Positions 10,807 through 23,044 are shown, counted from the stretch's first letter. The stretch is 37,140 nt of DNA from Salpingoeca rosetta (GCF_000188695.1 NW_004754915.1:853618-890757); one strand, 5' to 3'. Made by a program: numbers and translations. The notes: a model not told the origin generated them from the sequence alone.

Positions 10807-13285
10807 TGTGTGTGTGTGTGTGCGTGTGTGTGCGTGTGTGTGTGTGTGAATGTGTGTGAATGTGTGCGTGAAGGTGTTTGTGCTTGTGCGTGTGCGGTGT
10901 GCTTGTGAGCATGTGCGTTTGTGGTCGTGTCGAGTGCTGCGTTGCTGTGGTGACAACCCCACATACTTGTGACATTATGCCAAGGCGAACACCCTCACCC
11001 CCATGAACAACTAACACCCTCACCCCCTTGAACAACTTTCATCCACCACCACCACCGCCACCGCCACGACCACCACCCACATCTCGCCGCCGTTCCCATC
11101 TTCGGTCTTTGCGCGCGCATGATCAGCAATCTGCCAGCACGGCGTAATCCTGACGAAGCACTCGACAGGCCTGGCCTACTGCTCCTGTCTGCCTGGTTTT
11201 GGCGGGATGCGGTGCGATGAGGAGGATTTGTCCACTCTTCCCGCCACGTGCTACGAGTCAGAGGCGCCGTTGACGACAGGACCGCAGCTGCTTCGCCCAA
11301 ACCCAACAGCATCGCCCATTGCCCTCTACTGTGACATGGACTACTGGTGTGTGTGTATGTTGTTGTGTGTGTATGTGGGCGTGTGTGTGTGTGCGTTCGT
11401 GTGCGTGCGTGCATGTGCGTGTGCGTGTGCGTGTGTGTTCGCTTTGAAGGGGCGCGCGTGTTTTTGTTGGCGTTGCAGAGGAATAAGGGGCGAATGGACG
11501 AAGCACCACACCGGGTTGCTTTGTCGATTGCGTGGCCGATCACATGAAGCGTGCCCGCTCAATCACACACACACACACACACACATACACACTCACATGC
11601 ACACGCACACATATGCACATGCACACACATGCACATGCACGCACACACACCAGGGGAGGCGGCAACACGATGTGCGGCAAGTTCCTGCGGGACAACACTG
11701 TAGGAAAGCAGTTCCTTGACAGCGATTTTGGTCGTGTAACGAGTGATGATGCAGGCTCCTACGACCTGTCCTCCCTGGCCAACTCTGCTTCCACCGGGTA
11801 CCAGGCGTCCCATGTGAGTCCCAACGGCTGTTTTGCTTGCAGGAGAATAGGGAGCAGGTGGCACCTGCAGCCACTGTGACGTGTTCATTGTGCGGCTTGT
11901 TCATGCTGCACCTTCTTGAAATGAAGACGAAGAATAACGACAACAGCTACAACAGCTGCAACAACAACCCACACTGCTGCTCTCACCACAACCACCATCA
12001 CCACCACTATCATCACCACCACTATCACCACGATCACCATCACCCCAGGATTGCCGCCATCTGATTGAGGGGCGCGAGCAGGGTGTTTTTATGAACGCCG
12101 GCAGCGACAAGGACGGCAGCAGCATGATGGACGCGGTGCTGTTCACCACCATCCTCCCAGAGGTGCTGCGCAATGCCAGCAGTCTCCTCGACGTGCGCCA
12201 GCGACCCGACGCGCTCGTTGGCGACGTCGGGTGCCAGGCAGGTGTGTTGGATGTGTTCACGGCTGATGGCGAGGCGGCCACGACTTTGTACCCGTTTGAC
12301 CTCACCGGTGCCGCCCTTGTCAACACCAGCACCATGTGGGTCAACTACGCCAAGGACGGTACGCGCAGACACCATGTCTAAGTCAACGTGTGCGTGTGCG
12401 TGCATGTGTACGTGTGTGTATGTGGGAAAGTGTGTGTGTGCGTGTGTGTGCGCGTATGTGGGTATAGTTTGGAGTGTGCGCGCGACTCTGTGTACATGTA
12501 TGTATGTATGTCAGTGGTTGCTGCATCGCCTGTATGCACACAACAATCAGCTGCATGTTCTTGGTAATTCCCGCACGATGTCACGCTTGCATGTGCAAAT
12601 GACAAACCTGCATATCTCGTGCATGTTCTTTAGGTGCAATCATGTCAGCGTCCGCCACTGACTCGTGCATGGTAAAGCCGACACATGAGCGCAACTTTGA
12701 TGCGTGTGCAACGCATCGTCTGCACTGTTTCTGACATGTATCGTTTTCTGTTGCACGGTCTATGTGTCTGTGTGCGTAAGTGCGTGTATTTGCTCGTGCG
12801 TGGCTGTATCTGTGACTGCATGCGATATGTACCCTGAGCCTTCGCTGACCTCACTCCAACTGTCCGACGCCTTGTTCGTCCTTCATACCATGCATACCAT
12901 TCACATCACCGTGCCACGTTCCACCCTTTTCCTTACATCTGTCTCTCACCATCACACAACCGTATGCGCTGTTGCGCGAACACAGGACACGGGCGAGAAC
13001 TTGGTGTTCTGGGGCTTTGAGGATGCAAGCGGCCGTGTGCCCAACTATCGCTGCAGTTCGCAGGGTGTGGTCACCATTGGCACATACTGTGGCGCAGCCA
13101 GCGCCCCCAGCTTCAGGTGCGGGTTTTGTGTGTGCGTGTGTGTGTGTGCGTGTGTGTGTGTGCGTGTGTGTATGTGTGTGTGTGTGTGTGGGTGCGTGGG
13201 TGCGTGGGTGTGGATGTGTGTGTACGTGTGTGTGGATGTGTGTGTACGTGTGTGTGTGTGTGGGTGCGTGGGTGCGTGGGTGTGG

Positions 13286-13326
<41 letters not shown>

Positions 13327-13899
13327 TTCACGTTTATGCACGAGTCGGTGAGAAGTGCAGGGCGACACTTTGAATGCACCTTGCCATTTTGCGCGCGGAG
13401 TTGTACCATCTTCGAGAACTTTTCGTCTCTTTACTGCAATTCCCTCTCACACCACCACGACCACCACCACCACTTATACCGTGTTCAGGAACAACTACCT
13501 GCTGGTGAAAGCGACGCCGCCAGCGCGGGATCAGGTGAAGGCGCTGATTGGCGAGGCAGACTGGACGCTGCGCTCGTTTGGTGCAGCCACCAGCACACCC
13601 ACTGCGTTCAGGCAGCAGTCAGCCACGTTGGAGGTGGTGACCAACTTTCTCAAGGTGCCTGTGGGCCAGAGCGAGCTCATCTTCACGGTGGGCACGGCCA
13701 GCAACGGTGTTACGGTTGCATACGCGGCCCCATACAACCTCCAGCTCTTCTTCTGCGCCGACAGCGTCACCCAACGTGAGGCACAACCAAGGGCTGTGGC
13801 AGGCTCACTGCTTGCTCCATTCCAACGTGCATGCATGTAACCATGCATTGAAAAGGCGCTTCTTTTACGTCCGCAATCAATGTGTTCTTCACTAACTCG

Positions 13900-13940
<41 letters not shown>

Positions 13941-16900
13941 TGCTCACGCACACACATTTGCTCACACACACACACATTTGCTCACACACACTCACACGCA
14001 CACACATTTGCTCACACACACACACACACATTCGCCCACACGCGCGCACGCAGAGGAAACGTTTCGGTTGCACGACTTCCACATTACGGGTGGACAGCAG
14101 AGCTTGGCCCTGTCTTTACTCAAGCAGACAAACGCGTACGCCGTTGTTCTCTACGTGGACTTTGTCCCCGTTGCAGTCACGGGCGCTGTGGTGTCCAACG
14201 GGCAGTGGGCAGGCAGCGACAGCATAAGTTTCTTCAGCACCGCATCCGGTGTGTGTGGAGGAACCTTCCGGGCCCCAGTGTCACAGCGCGTGAACCCTCT
14301 TCGTGGCCTGCGCATGTGGACGGGCAAGGCATTTTCCAACGAGGACCGGTGCGCGCTGACAAACGCGTGCTTCAACGGCGGCACGTGCCTCAACGGCTGG
14401 TACGACCCGCCGCTGTGCGAGTGCGCCCCTGGTTTCACGGGGCCGGCGTGCGCGGATGACATTGACGAGTGCGCGTCGCCGAGCCTGAACAACTGCCACA
14501 AGTACGCCGACTGCGAAAACGTGCCGTCCACGTTCACCTGCCGCTGCAAGTTTGGCTTCACGGGCAACGGCACGCACTGCATCGATGTCACCGACCCGGC
14601 CATCACGTGCCCGGCGTCTGTGGTGTCGACGGACGTGTTTATCAGCTGGAGCAGCCCCAACGCCACAGACAACGTGGACGACGGCGTGAGCGTTTCGTGC
14701 GACACTAGGCCGCAGACGTTTCCCATTGGCACAACGGCTGTCACGTGCACGGCTACGGACGCAGCAGGCAACCAGGCGCAGTGCAGCTTTGACGTGACTC
14801 GACTGGATGCGCAGCCACCCGTGTTTCCAGAGTGCCCCGCGGCGATGGTGGTGGGCACTGACCGGTTCTCAAACAAGCACACGCTCTCCTATGCTGTTCC
14901 GCTTGCCATTGACAACCACATTCCCAACGTGCCAGTGACGTGCACGCCCGAACCGGGCGAGGACGTGGCAATTGGCACCACGAGCGTCACGTGCGTTGCC
15001 GACGACGGAAGGAATCGGGCGTTCTGCAGCTTCAGCATCACTGTGGAGGACCAAGAGCCGCCGCTCCTCAGCTGTCCTGGTGATGTGCAGACGACGGCGC
15101 CACCGGGAGCCACCAGCGTCAACACCATTGCCCTGCCCAACCCAACGGCCCTTGATGCTGTGGACAACGACCCGAGCAGCCTCGACGTCTCGTGCAATGC
15201 AACCGCGAACCAGCCTTTCCTGGTCGGCTACACCGTGGTCGAGTGCTCGGCGGAGGACACGAGCGGCAACAGGGCGACGTGCACGTTTGAGGTTGTTGTG
15301 CGCGACGAGACAAACCCGACAGTCACATGCCCTGCAAACATGGGCGTGGCCACGGACGCCGGCATGCCAACCGCAGTGGTGGACACGGTGTCGCTGCTGA
15401 CGGCATCCGACAACGGACGCATTGCGCGCAAGGCGTGCACGTGGGACGCCAGCACGCCCATGCCCATTGGCAGCAACACGGTGACGTGCGAGGTGGAGGA
15501 CGAGTTTGCCAACAGCGCGTCCTGCTCCTTCACCGTGACGGTGAGCGATGCGGAGCCACCCGTGATTGTGTGCAGCAACAACGTGACGGTAAGCACGGAG
15601 GTCAGCGTTGCGGACGCCGCTGTCACCTTTGGGCTGCCGAGTGTGAGCGACAACTCTGGCCGCGTGGCCTCTGTCAGCTGTGACACGCCAACGCAAGGGC
15701 GCTTTGGTATTGGCGAGACGATCGTACGCTGCTCTGCGCGTGATGTCGCCGGCAACAGCGCCTCGTGTGCGCTCAGCATCAGCGTGATGGATACAGAGCC
15801 ACCTGCACTCGGGTGTCCGCCTGCGATGTCGGTGTCCACAGACGCTGGTCTGAGCACGGCCGCCATTGAGTTTGCACCCACCGCAAGCGACAACAGTGGT
15901 ATGTCGGTGGCCATCAACTGCACAGTGCCTTCGCCGGCCGACCTTGGCGTGGGGGCGTACGCCGTTGCCTGCAGTGCTGCGGATGTGTCTGGCAACAGGG
16001 CGACGTGCACGTTTGACGTTGTTGTGTTTGACGAGGAGCCGCCGGTGCTGTCGTGCCCCGACTCGCTGCAGCTCAAGGCCCCAGGCAATGCCACGTCCGT
16101 TGTTGCCAACTGGACTACTGTGGCTGCCGCAGACAACAGCGGAGAGCCCGTCACTGTGACATGCTCGCACAACGTTGGCGACGCCCTGAACGTGAGCGTG
16201 CACCACGTGGACTGCAGCGCAAGGGACGCGTACGGCAACACGGACGAATGCGCGTTTGTGGTGACCGTTCAATCGGACCTGGCGCCGACGGTGACATGCC
16301 CCAACGACATTGTCACCCAGACGTCGCTTGGCACGTCTGTGGCCGTGGTGCGCTGGGCTGATGCCGCCACTGCCGTGGACAACGCCGATGCGACGCTGCC
16401 CACACGATGCTTTCCACCAGCGGGCCGGCGCTTCGAGATTGGCGCGCACTTTCCATACTGCATGGCGGTGGACGCCAGCAGCAGGGTGGGCTACTGCTCC
16501 TTCAAGGTGACGGTGTTGGATGTGGAACCGCCCGTGTGGGAGTGCCCGGACCACATCACCATCACGACGGCGAGAAACGAGAGTTACGGTGTTCTCAACG
16601 CCACCACGCCGACTGTCAGCGACAACTCGGGCCAGGTGGTGGCGCAGTCGTGCACACACGCGCACGGGGATTTGCTGCCTTTCGGCGACACGACGAGGCG
16701 GTGCGAGGCAGCCGACCCTTCTGGAAACAGGGCGGTGTGCAACACGACCATCACGGTGGTTGATGCGCAGCCCCCGTCCATCACATTTCTTCAACCGGAC
16801 CTGGTCGTGGAGACCAAGTTCCGGGAAAGCTACGCCGTGGTGGTGCTGCCTGATCCCGTGGCGTGGGACAACGTTGGTGTGACGCGCGTGAGCTGCAACG

Positions 16901-19900
16901 CCAGCTCCGGTGCATTTGCCATTGGCGTGCACCACGTGCGCTGCGAGGCGGAGGACGCGGCTGGCAACACCAACGCTGGACAATACCGCGTCACCGTCGT
17001 TGATGTGGAGCCACCGGTGCTGACCTGTCCCCAATCCAGGGTGGTGGTCGTGAGGGCGGGACCGGGTGGTGATGTCGACGGCGACAGCGCGTTTTACCTC
17101 AGCACAACCTCGCCTGTCACAACGACAGATGTCAGAACAGCACCCGTGATACCAACGACACCCACTGCTGGCATGACCATGCCAGGCCTTGCGACCATGA
17201 ATGTCAGCGCATCCAAGACTGCGACCAGCACCGCAGCAACATCAACGACAACGACAACAACGACAACAACGGAGAGCGAACCGTCTGCAGCTGCAAAGTC
17301 CCGCAGCAGACGTGAAACGTCTCGGACGGGTGAAGACAACACGCTCACGCTGTTGCTTGTGGGCACGCGGGAGTTGTTCACAGTGTATTATGGTGACAAC
17401 AGTGACAGCGACAGGCAAGCGGCGAGCATCACCATCTCCTGCGTGGTTGTGGACGGCTCACCTGCCCTTGGTGTGGGTAACGTGACACGGGTGCAATGCA
17501 GTGGCGTGGATGCGTCCATGAACGAGGCATCCTGCTCCTTCCTGATTGCTGTGCAGACGGCGGACGCGCCAGAACTCGCCTGTGACGGGCCCGTGACAGT
17601 GGTGGCAGTAGACGGCACAGCAGCGCCCGTTTCTGTGCAGGCGCCAGTGCAGACGAGGGCATCAGAACCTCTGGCACTGAGCGTGGCGGAGTGCGTGCTG
17701 CCGGCAAGCAGCGAGCTGCCTGTTGGGGAGCACGACGTGGTCTGCTTTGGGAAGGTGGTTGACCTTGTGCCGGCAACCTCCTCCGCCGCTCCAACAACTG
17801 CAGCGCCAGCGAGTGATGACGACGACACTGCTGTCGGCACCAGCACCAACAGCGACGGCGACGACGATGATGACTATGATCATGTTGCGTCTGCACCCAC
17901 GACTCTGCCAGCAACATCAGAGTCGTTTATTGGCTTCTGCTTCTCACGTGTGTATGTGCTTGAGGCGACACCGCCGGACATTGAGTGCCCCTCCGATGTG
18001 CGAGTGGCTCTGCCATCTACACCGCTTGCACAAACGGCTGCTGTGGTCTTGTTGGACCCCGCTGCATCCGACAACGAGGGCCTGGCTGGCGTGTCATGCA
18101 GCGAGCCCAACATTGCGTCGTTCCCCGCGGGGCGTCACACAGTCAACTGCACGGCTGTGGATGTGTATGGCAACCGCGCCACGTGCGGCTACACGGTGAC
18201 GGTGATTGATGAGCACCCGCCTGTGCTGGAGTGCCCGACGCTCGTCTCGACGACCGTCTCTCGTCTCACGGAGGCAGCCGTTGCAGTGGACATTGGGATC
18301 ATCGAGGCACGCGACAACACGGGTGCAACATTCAGCACCGCTGACAGCAGCAGCAACGGCGGCGGTGACGGTCTCGTTGGCGACTTGGTTGTGGCCTGCA
18401 GTGCACCCGCTGGCGGCCGCTTCCCCGTCGGACAACGCACGGAGGTGACGTGCACCTCGACAGATGCAGCCGGCAACACGGGCACATGCGCATTTGCGGT
18501 CGAGGTTGGCGTGGACTGCATTGGCCAGTGGTCGGAGTGGGTGTGCGAGCGCTGCCCAAACAGGGTGGAGCACCGGGCGTTCCAAGTGAGCGCCTTCCCA
18601 GTCCTGGGTGGGGCCGCGTGTCCGGGAGAGCAGCAGCGAGCGTGTGTCGATGCAGAACCATGCTTCTTCCTGCGCACGTCCTTGGTGATCGGGCCCGTCC
18701 TGGACATTGATGCGGCCATGGGGCCACTTCGTGCAGACTTGGTCGCGTTCTTGACCGATGTCCTACCGCAGATTGCGCGCGTGTATGGGGTTGAGTATGA
18801 CGAGGCGATGGCGTCAATGACCATTGAGGGCGTTTTCGCCACATCCGCCCCCACACCAGCCGTCACCATCAGCGACACGACCGATGCCAGCATCAGCAAC
18901 AGCAACAGCGCCAACACCGTGGACGACGACGGCGCTGGTGATGCTGCGGCGAACGGGATGCGCCGAAGAAGCAGTGATGACGATGACGACGATGGTGGCA
19001 GTGCTGGTGATGATGACGGCAGCATTGCGGAGGTTGTCAAGGACCACTTGAAGGTGTCTGTGCTGATTGACGCTGAGCGGACGCCTGCACTGGCAATGCT
19101 TGATGCACTTGAGGCGACAATGAGCGACAGCAGCAACACGGCGGCGGTGGCGGCAAATGAGGTGTTGGCGATCCTGCGCGCGGGCGACCCCGAAGATGTG
19201 TTCGAGGACGTATCCGTGGCGGTGTTCACCAGCGTGACGGCGCAGTCTGTACTTGAGACCACGAGCACAACAGTCTTGACGACATCCAACACCCCGACAA
19301 CCGTTGGGTCCAGAACTGAAACGTCACTGCAGGCGCAGGTACCGCTCATTGCAGGGGTGTGTGCCGCTGCGCTCATCCTCGTCGTCCTGATTGTGGGCGC
19401 GGTTCTGGTGCGCTTGAGGAAGGACGAACCAATTGTGCTGGCGCGTCGCAGTCCGTCCACGCGGCGACACCGCACCAGCACGCTCAAGCGCAGTGACATT
19501 ATCAAGATCAGAGGCCTGCATCATGAGGAGGAGGCGGAGTACCTCGAGATGAACACCCTCAACAACCCGGTGCGTGTTTGGTTGGGCGTGTAACTGCGCA
19601 CACGTGCATGTGTGCTGGTGTGTGTGTGTGCACCTGCGCTTTCAAGTGTTGGTGTATCTGCGTTTGTGTACGTGTTGGTGTGCATTTGCGCGCATGTGTG
19701 TTGGTGAATCTGCGTGTTTGCGTTGGTGATTTGGTGCGTAGCGCTTGTATGTGTGTTGGCGTGTGGTGAATTGCTGCTTTGCTGTAGTGTCCATGGGTCA
19801 AACAATGGCATGTACCTATGTACACCCCACAGGTTGGTTTGAAACTGTCTCACAACTCCAACTCACCACCAACGTGTTTCTTCCGTTTCGTTCGCCAACA

Positions 19901-20708
19901 ACAGCTGTACGACAGCAAGGACGGCACCAACGGCAGCGATGGTGAAGAGGAGGAGGACTTGTATGATGTGGTGCGCGCACCCAACGCATCGGATACGTCA
20001 AGTGACGACGATGACGACATCATGGGCAAGGACATGTTTGACTTCGCTGGGGATGAGGATGAGGAGGACGCCGATGATGGTTTCGGTCTCTTTGGCGGCA
20101 CTGTGGAGCGCAATGACTACAGCAGTGCGAATAACATGCCAGTGGAGGAGATGAGCGATGATGATTTGGATGCGCAAGTGGACATGGACATGGTCGCTGC
20201 GTTTGAGCGCCGTGATCCGCTGGGCTTGTCCGCGAACAAGAACCGCAACAGCAGCTACGGCGGCGACAGTGGCGATGATGATGATGATTATGATGACAAT
20301 GATGGCGATGGCGATGACGAGGAGGACATCTCGGGCCTGTTTGGGTTTGGGCAGCAGGATCCCATTGTTGCCGATCTGATGGACGGGCTCATGTCATCGG
20401 AGAAGATGATCAACCACCGCAAGATCCAGAACCTCGAGGAGAAGAACAGGGAGTTGCAGCGGCAATTGTCCATGTACACATCCCAGCAGCCCTCACCCAT
20501 GCGCGGTGCATCGCTCACAGAAGGTCCCGTGATGACAAGCACACCTGTGCCTGTTGGCGTTGCTGATGACGACAAGAACGCGCCGTCGCGTGTGTCCGTG
20601 GAGCGACCGGCAACGCTGTGGATGGACGATGGCGATGGCGATGGCGATGATGATGTGGTGCCGCCTGGTGGTGTTGAGACGAGTGCAGACGAGTGGCTGC
20701 CAAGGTAG
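8558..20708 (+). CDS. Giant HYR/EGF/TSP1 single-pass receptor
   Basis: Twelve exons: 8558-8636, 8933-9105, 9367-9790, 10114-10743, 11127-11346, 11654-11813, 12049-12358, 12634-12671, 12986-13116, 13489-13775, 14054-19569, 19905-20708. All junctions keep frame, giving 2923 residues. Order: signal peptide (1-26); two laminin-G-like regions (about 27-435); EGF (436-468, CQHG to CSCLPGFGG); a fibrinogen-like start (YCDMDYWGGGNTMC, near 500); a third LamG-like segment (about 820-915); EGF and calcium-binding EGF (916-997, DIDECASP); about 14 HYR modules (997-2302), each with CP near the start, DxxGN and a final CxFxVxV; one TSP1 (about 2306-2354, CIGQWSEW); a membrane-proximal domain split by an acidic loop; a membrane helix (about 2580-2603); and an acidic 320-residue tail with YLEM, LYDVV and a coiled coil. 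Inferred to be a surface adhesion or signalling receptor; the ligand is unknown. Confidence 0.9.
8637..8932. repeat. Receptor intron 1 with long (TG)n
   Basis: A (TG)n run of about 115 bp begins exactly at the donor (CACAG|GTGTGTG). CA-rich DNA (about 8840-8895) and a pyrimidine tract lie before the acceptor TTCCAG. Confidence 0.85.
9899..10014. repeat. Tandem duplication of about 61 bp in receptor intron 3
   Basis: The segment ATAGACAAGAGTACACTCAA and what follows it occurs at 9916 and again at 9977. The copies are near-identical and embedded in CA-rich sequence. Confidence 0.88.
10744..11126. other. Receptor intron 4
   Basis: It begins GTACGC and carries an interrupted (TG)n run at 10775-10862. 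A near-repeat of CACCCTCACCCCC occurs at about 10987-11025, followed by a CCACCACCACC run (about 11042-11080). It ends GATCAG. No coding signal is visible. Confidence 0.7.
13117..13488. repeat. Receptor intron 9, compound TG minisatellite
   Basis: After the donor GTGCGG come about 200 bp of TG repeat punctuated by a GGGTGCGTGGGTGCGTGGGTG block that occurs twice (about 13188 and 13260). A TGGATGTGTGTGTACG unit is also repeated. The intron ends in a CCACCACCACC run and GTTCAG. Confidence 0.85.
13903..14053. repeat. (CA)n tract before the giant exon
   Basis: CA repeats with several copies of CATTTGCTCACACACA run up to the acceptor CGCAG of the 5.5-kb receptor exon. This is the 3' end of receptor intron 10, in which CA lies on the acceptor side. 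Confidence 0.88.
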
Positions 20709-21048
20709 CCTGTAGATTTTGTTGGTGGGGGAAGGGGGAAGGGCGTGGATGTGGATGTGAACAACGTGTGCCTGTGTGTGAATGCTTTAGAGATACGAGA
20801 AAGCCGCTGCAGGCTGAGGGTGAAAGGTGTCAGAAACAGTGCAGGTGTGCGTGTGACGTGAATGCTCCGCTACATGTTGATTGTTGTCTTGTTGTTATTG
20901 TCTTGTCTTGTTTAATTACACCAACAGCACACAAGCACGGTGGAGAGTTAAGCAGAGAAACTGAGAGCACGGTTGGTGGTGGTGGTGGTGGTTGTTGTTG
21001 TTGTGATAGTTGCTTGTTGTTGTTGTTGTGATGATTGCTTGTTGTGGC

Positions 21049-21108
<60 letters not shown>

Positions 21109-21163
21109 GGATGTGGCGTGCACGACGGAGCTGGCTGGCATGCGTCGAGGCGTGTGTTCCATC
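20709..21163. other. Convergent 3' region, receptor and NFU1
   Basis: These 455 bp lie between the receptor stop (plus) and the NFU1 stop (minus), so both 3' UTRs and polyadenylation sites should lie here. I saw no canonical AATAAA on either strand; TTTAATTACA near 20910 is only AT-rich. A (TTG)n array fills 20971-21110. Confidence 0.6.
20971..21110. repeat. (TTG)n/(CAA)n triplet repeat
   Basis: Interrupted TGG and TTG units pass into about 60 bp of pure TTG. The tract lies in the shared 3' region, so it would be CAA in a long NFU1 3' UTR. Confidence 0.92.
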
Positions 21164-21381
21164 TCAGTTGTCCTTGTCCTTGAGTGTTTCCTCCAGGCGC
21201 TGAAAGGCGTCGTTGCTCACAGCATCAAGCTCCGTGTCCTCAACCTGGGTACACGTGCGTGTTGTGTTGGAGGAGCACGGGGGAGTTGGTATCAACACGG
21301 GGTTGTTGCTGATAATACGAGGACATGTAAAACGACACAGAGCGAGGGAGAGGAGAGAACTCTGCGCAAACACACAGACTG

Positions 21382-21412
<31 letters not shown>

Positions 21413-21635
21413 AGACACAGACACAGACACAGACACAGACATACACACACACACACGCATGCGCACCTGTTCAACGCCTTCGACCTCGGGGATGTAGTGC
21501 ATGAGCATGTTCTCGACGCCCTGCTTGAGCGTGTACATGGAGCTTGGGCAGCCCTCACACGCACCCTGGCACGCAAGAAGCAACGGTGAGCATGAACGCT
21601 GCGGAGGGTAGCAGTGCAAGAGCAATTGCGCACAC

Positions 21636-21669
<34 letters not shown>

Positions 21670-23044
21670 GCTGCTGTTGTTGTTGATGGCGGTGATGGTG
21701 TGGATCGTCGTGTGAGTGCGAGTCATACCGAGAGTTTGAGCTTGACAATGCCGTTGGTGAACTCCTGCACGAAATTACAGCAACGAGGTGATAACGATGA
21801 TGATGAGGATGAGGATGAGTCGCAGTGTTGTAAAGCACACACACACACACAGACACACACAGACACAAACAGACAGACAGACAGACAGACACGCACACAT
21901 ACACACACAAAAGCGAGCGGTGACGGCAAACGGACCATGAAGATGATGTCACCACCGTCGTCCTGCACTGCTGGGCGAATCCGCGTGTCAAGCAGCTCCT
22001 TGATCATCGACACAACCTCGTCATCCTCCTCACTTGCAGTCGCTGTGTTGGCATGTGTGTGTGTGTGTGCGCGTAAGAAGACGGGTCGCGTTGGTGGGTG
22101 GATGAAATGGACACACACACACATCTACACACTCTCATACACATCATATGCGCACATGCCAGTGCACACATACCACAATCACATCCCAGTGCACACATAC
22201 TACATACACATCCCAATACACACGCGTCATACGTCATACGCACATGCTGCGTTTGCCTCCTCGCCCTCGAGCAGGACGGGCTGGTTGCTGGCGAAGAAAT
22301 CCATGATGCTGCCAAAGATGTGCGGCTTCATCACGCCCCAGTCCACGTCCTCCTCCTTGGAGATGGTGATAAAGTCTGGCCCGAGGAACACGCCCTGCAC
22401 ACCATCAATCCGCAACAGCACCCTGCACGATAACACACACAGAGTGTTGGTGTTGGTGGTAGCATCAATGAGATGATGTGCAGGGCGCAGTGGCGGTACG
22501 CATATGTTGTATCGAGAGGGGAAATGCGAGTAAGATCCATGCATGCGAGCGTGCGGAAACCAACCGAGCGAGGGGCGACTTGGACGTGTCACCGCCGCGA
22601 GCAAAGTCTGCTGTGCCCGTGCCCGTCACCTGTAGCAGCCGTGTTGTGCCAATGTCATTGTTGACGTCAGCGTCGAGGCGCGCGCGCAACTACTTGCTTG
22701 TCGCACAACAAGGGCATATGTGGTGGCACACAAGCAAACAGAACGCGTGCATGCACAAATGCAAAGTACGTCACGCAAAATGAAACGTACATCCACATGT
22801 ACACACACGCACACATGCACGTACACACACACACACACACACGCACGTACACACACACACACACACACACCTCTGTGCCGGGGTAGAACATGAGGCTGTT
22901 TGGGTTTGGTGTGTCGCGGGTTTGGATGAACATGTGGCGTCGCTGTGAAGCAGCCAGCAACGGGGAAGCCAGCTGCTGCATGGCTGGAGCCAGCGCCCGC
23001 TGCAGCTGTTGCTGCTGCTGGATGCGCAGCAAATGCTGCATCAT
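21164..23044 (-). CDS. NFU1: NFU1 iron-sulfur cluster scaffold, mitochondrial
   Basis: Seven exons on the minus strand: 23044-22871, 22689-22565, 22422-22244, 22042-21936, 21764-21729, 21565-21467 and 21244-21164. All phases agree, giving 266 residues (human NFU1 is 254). The N-terminus is Gln/Ala/Arg-rich without acids up to about residue 36, fitting a mitochondrial targeting peptide. The Nfu N-terminal domain begins [16 protein letters not shown] and includes [16 protein letters not shown] and the [12 protein letters not shown] signature. The C-terminal NifU-like domain has [16 protein letters not shown] and the cluster-binding CEGC (Cys210 and Cys213), then [10 protein letters not shown]. 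In known systems it takes an Fe-S cluster and passes it to clients such as lipoyl synthase. It is divergent from the alsin gene and convergent with the receptor. The exon 2 start is the least certain boundary. Confidence 0.95.
21638..21686. repeat. (TTG)n triplet repeat in an NFU1 intron
   Basis: A short TTG array with a CTG interruption lies in the intron between NFU1 exons 5 and 6. It reads CAA on the coding strand. Confidence 0.9.

Noticed and set aside
12359..12381. Read-through after receptor exon 7 to a stop at 12379-12381
   Set aside because: The GTACGC donor plus the 38-nt exon and later exons continue the frame into clear domains.
14869..17034. A 721-codon open frame on the minus strand opposite the HYR modules
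   Set aside because: It is antisense to a strongly coding, domain-rich exon. Its His/Arg/Ala-rich translation is the usual shadow of GC-rich repeated modules.
21292..21991. Gln- and Asn-rich frames in the NFU1 introns
   Set aside because: They come from (TTG)n/(CAA)n and (CA)n repeats within introns bounded by clear NFU1 exons.
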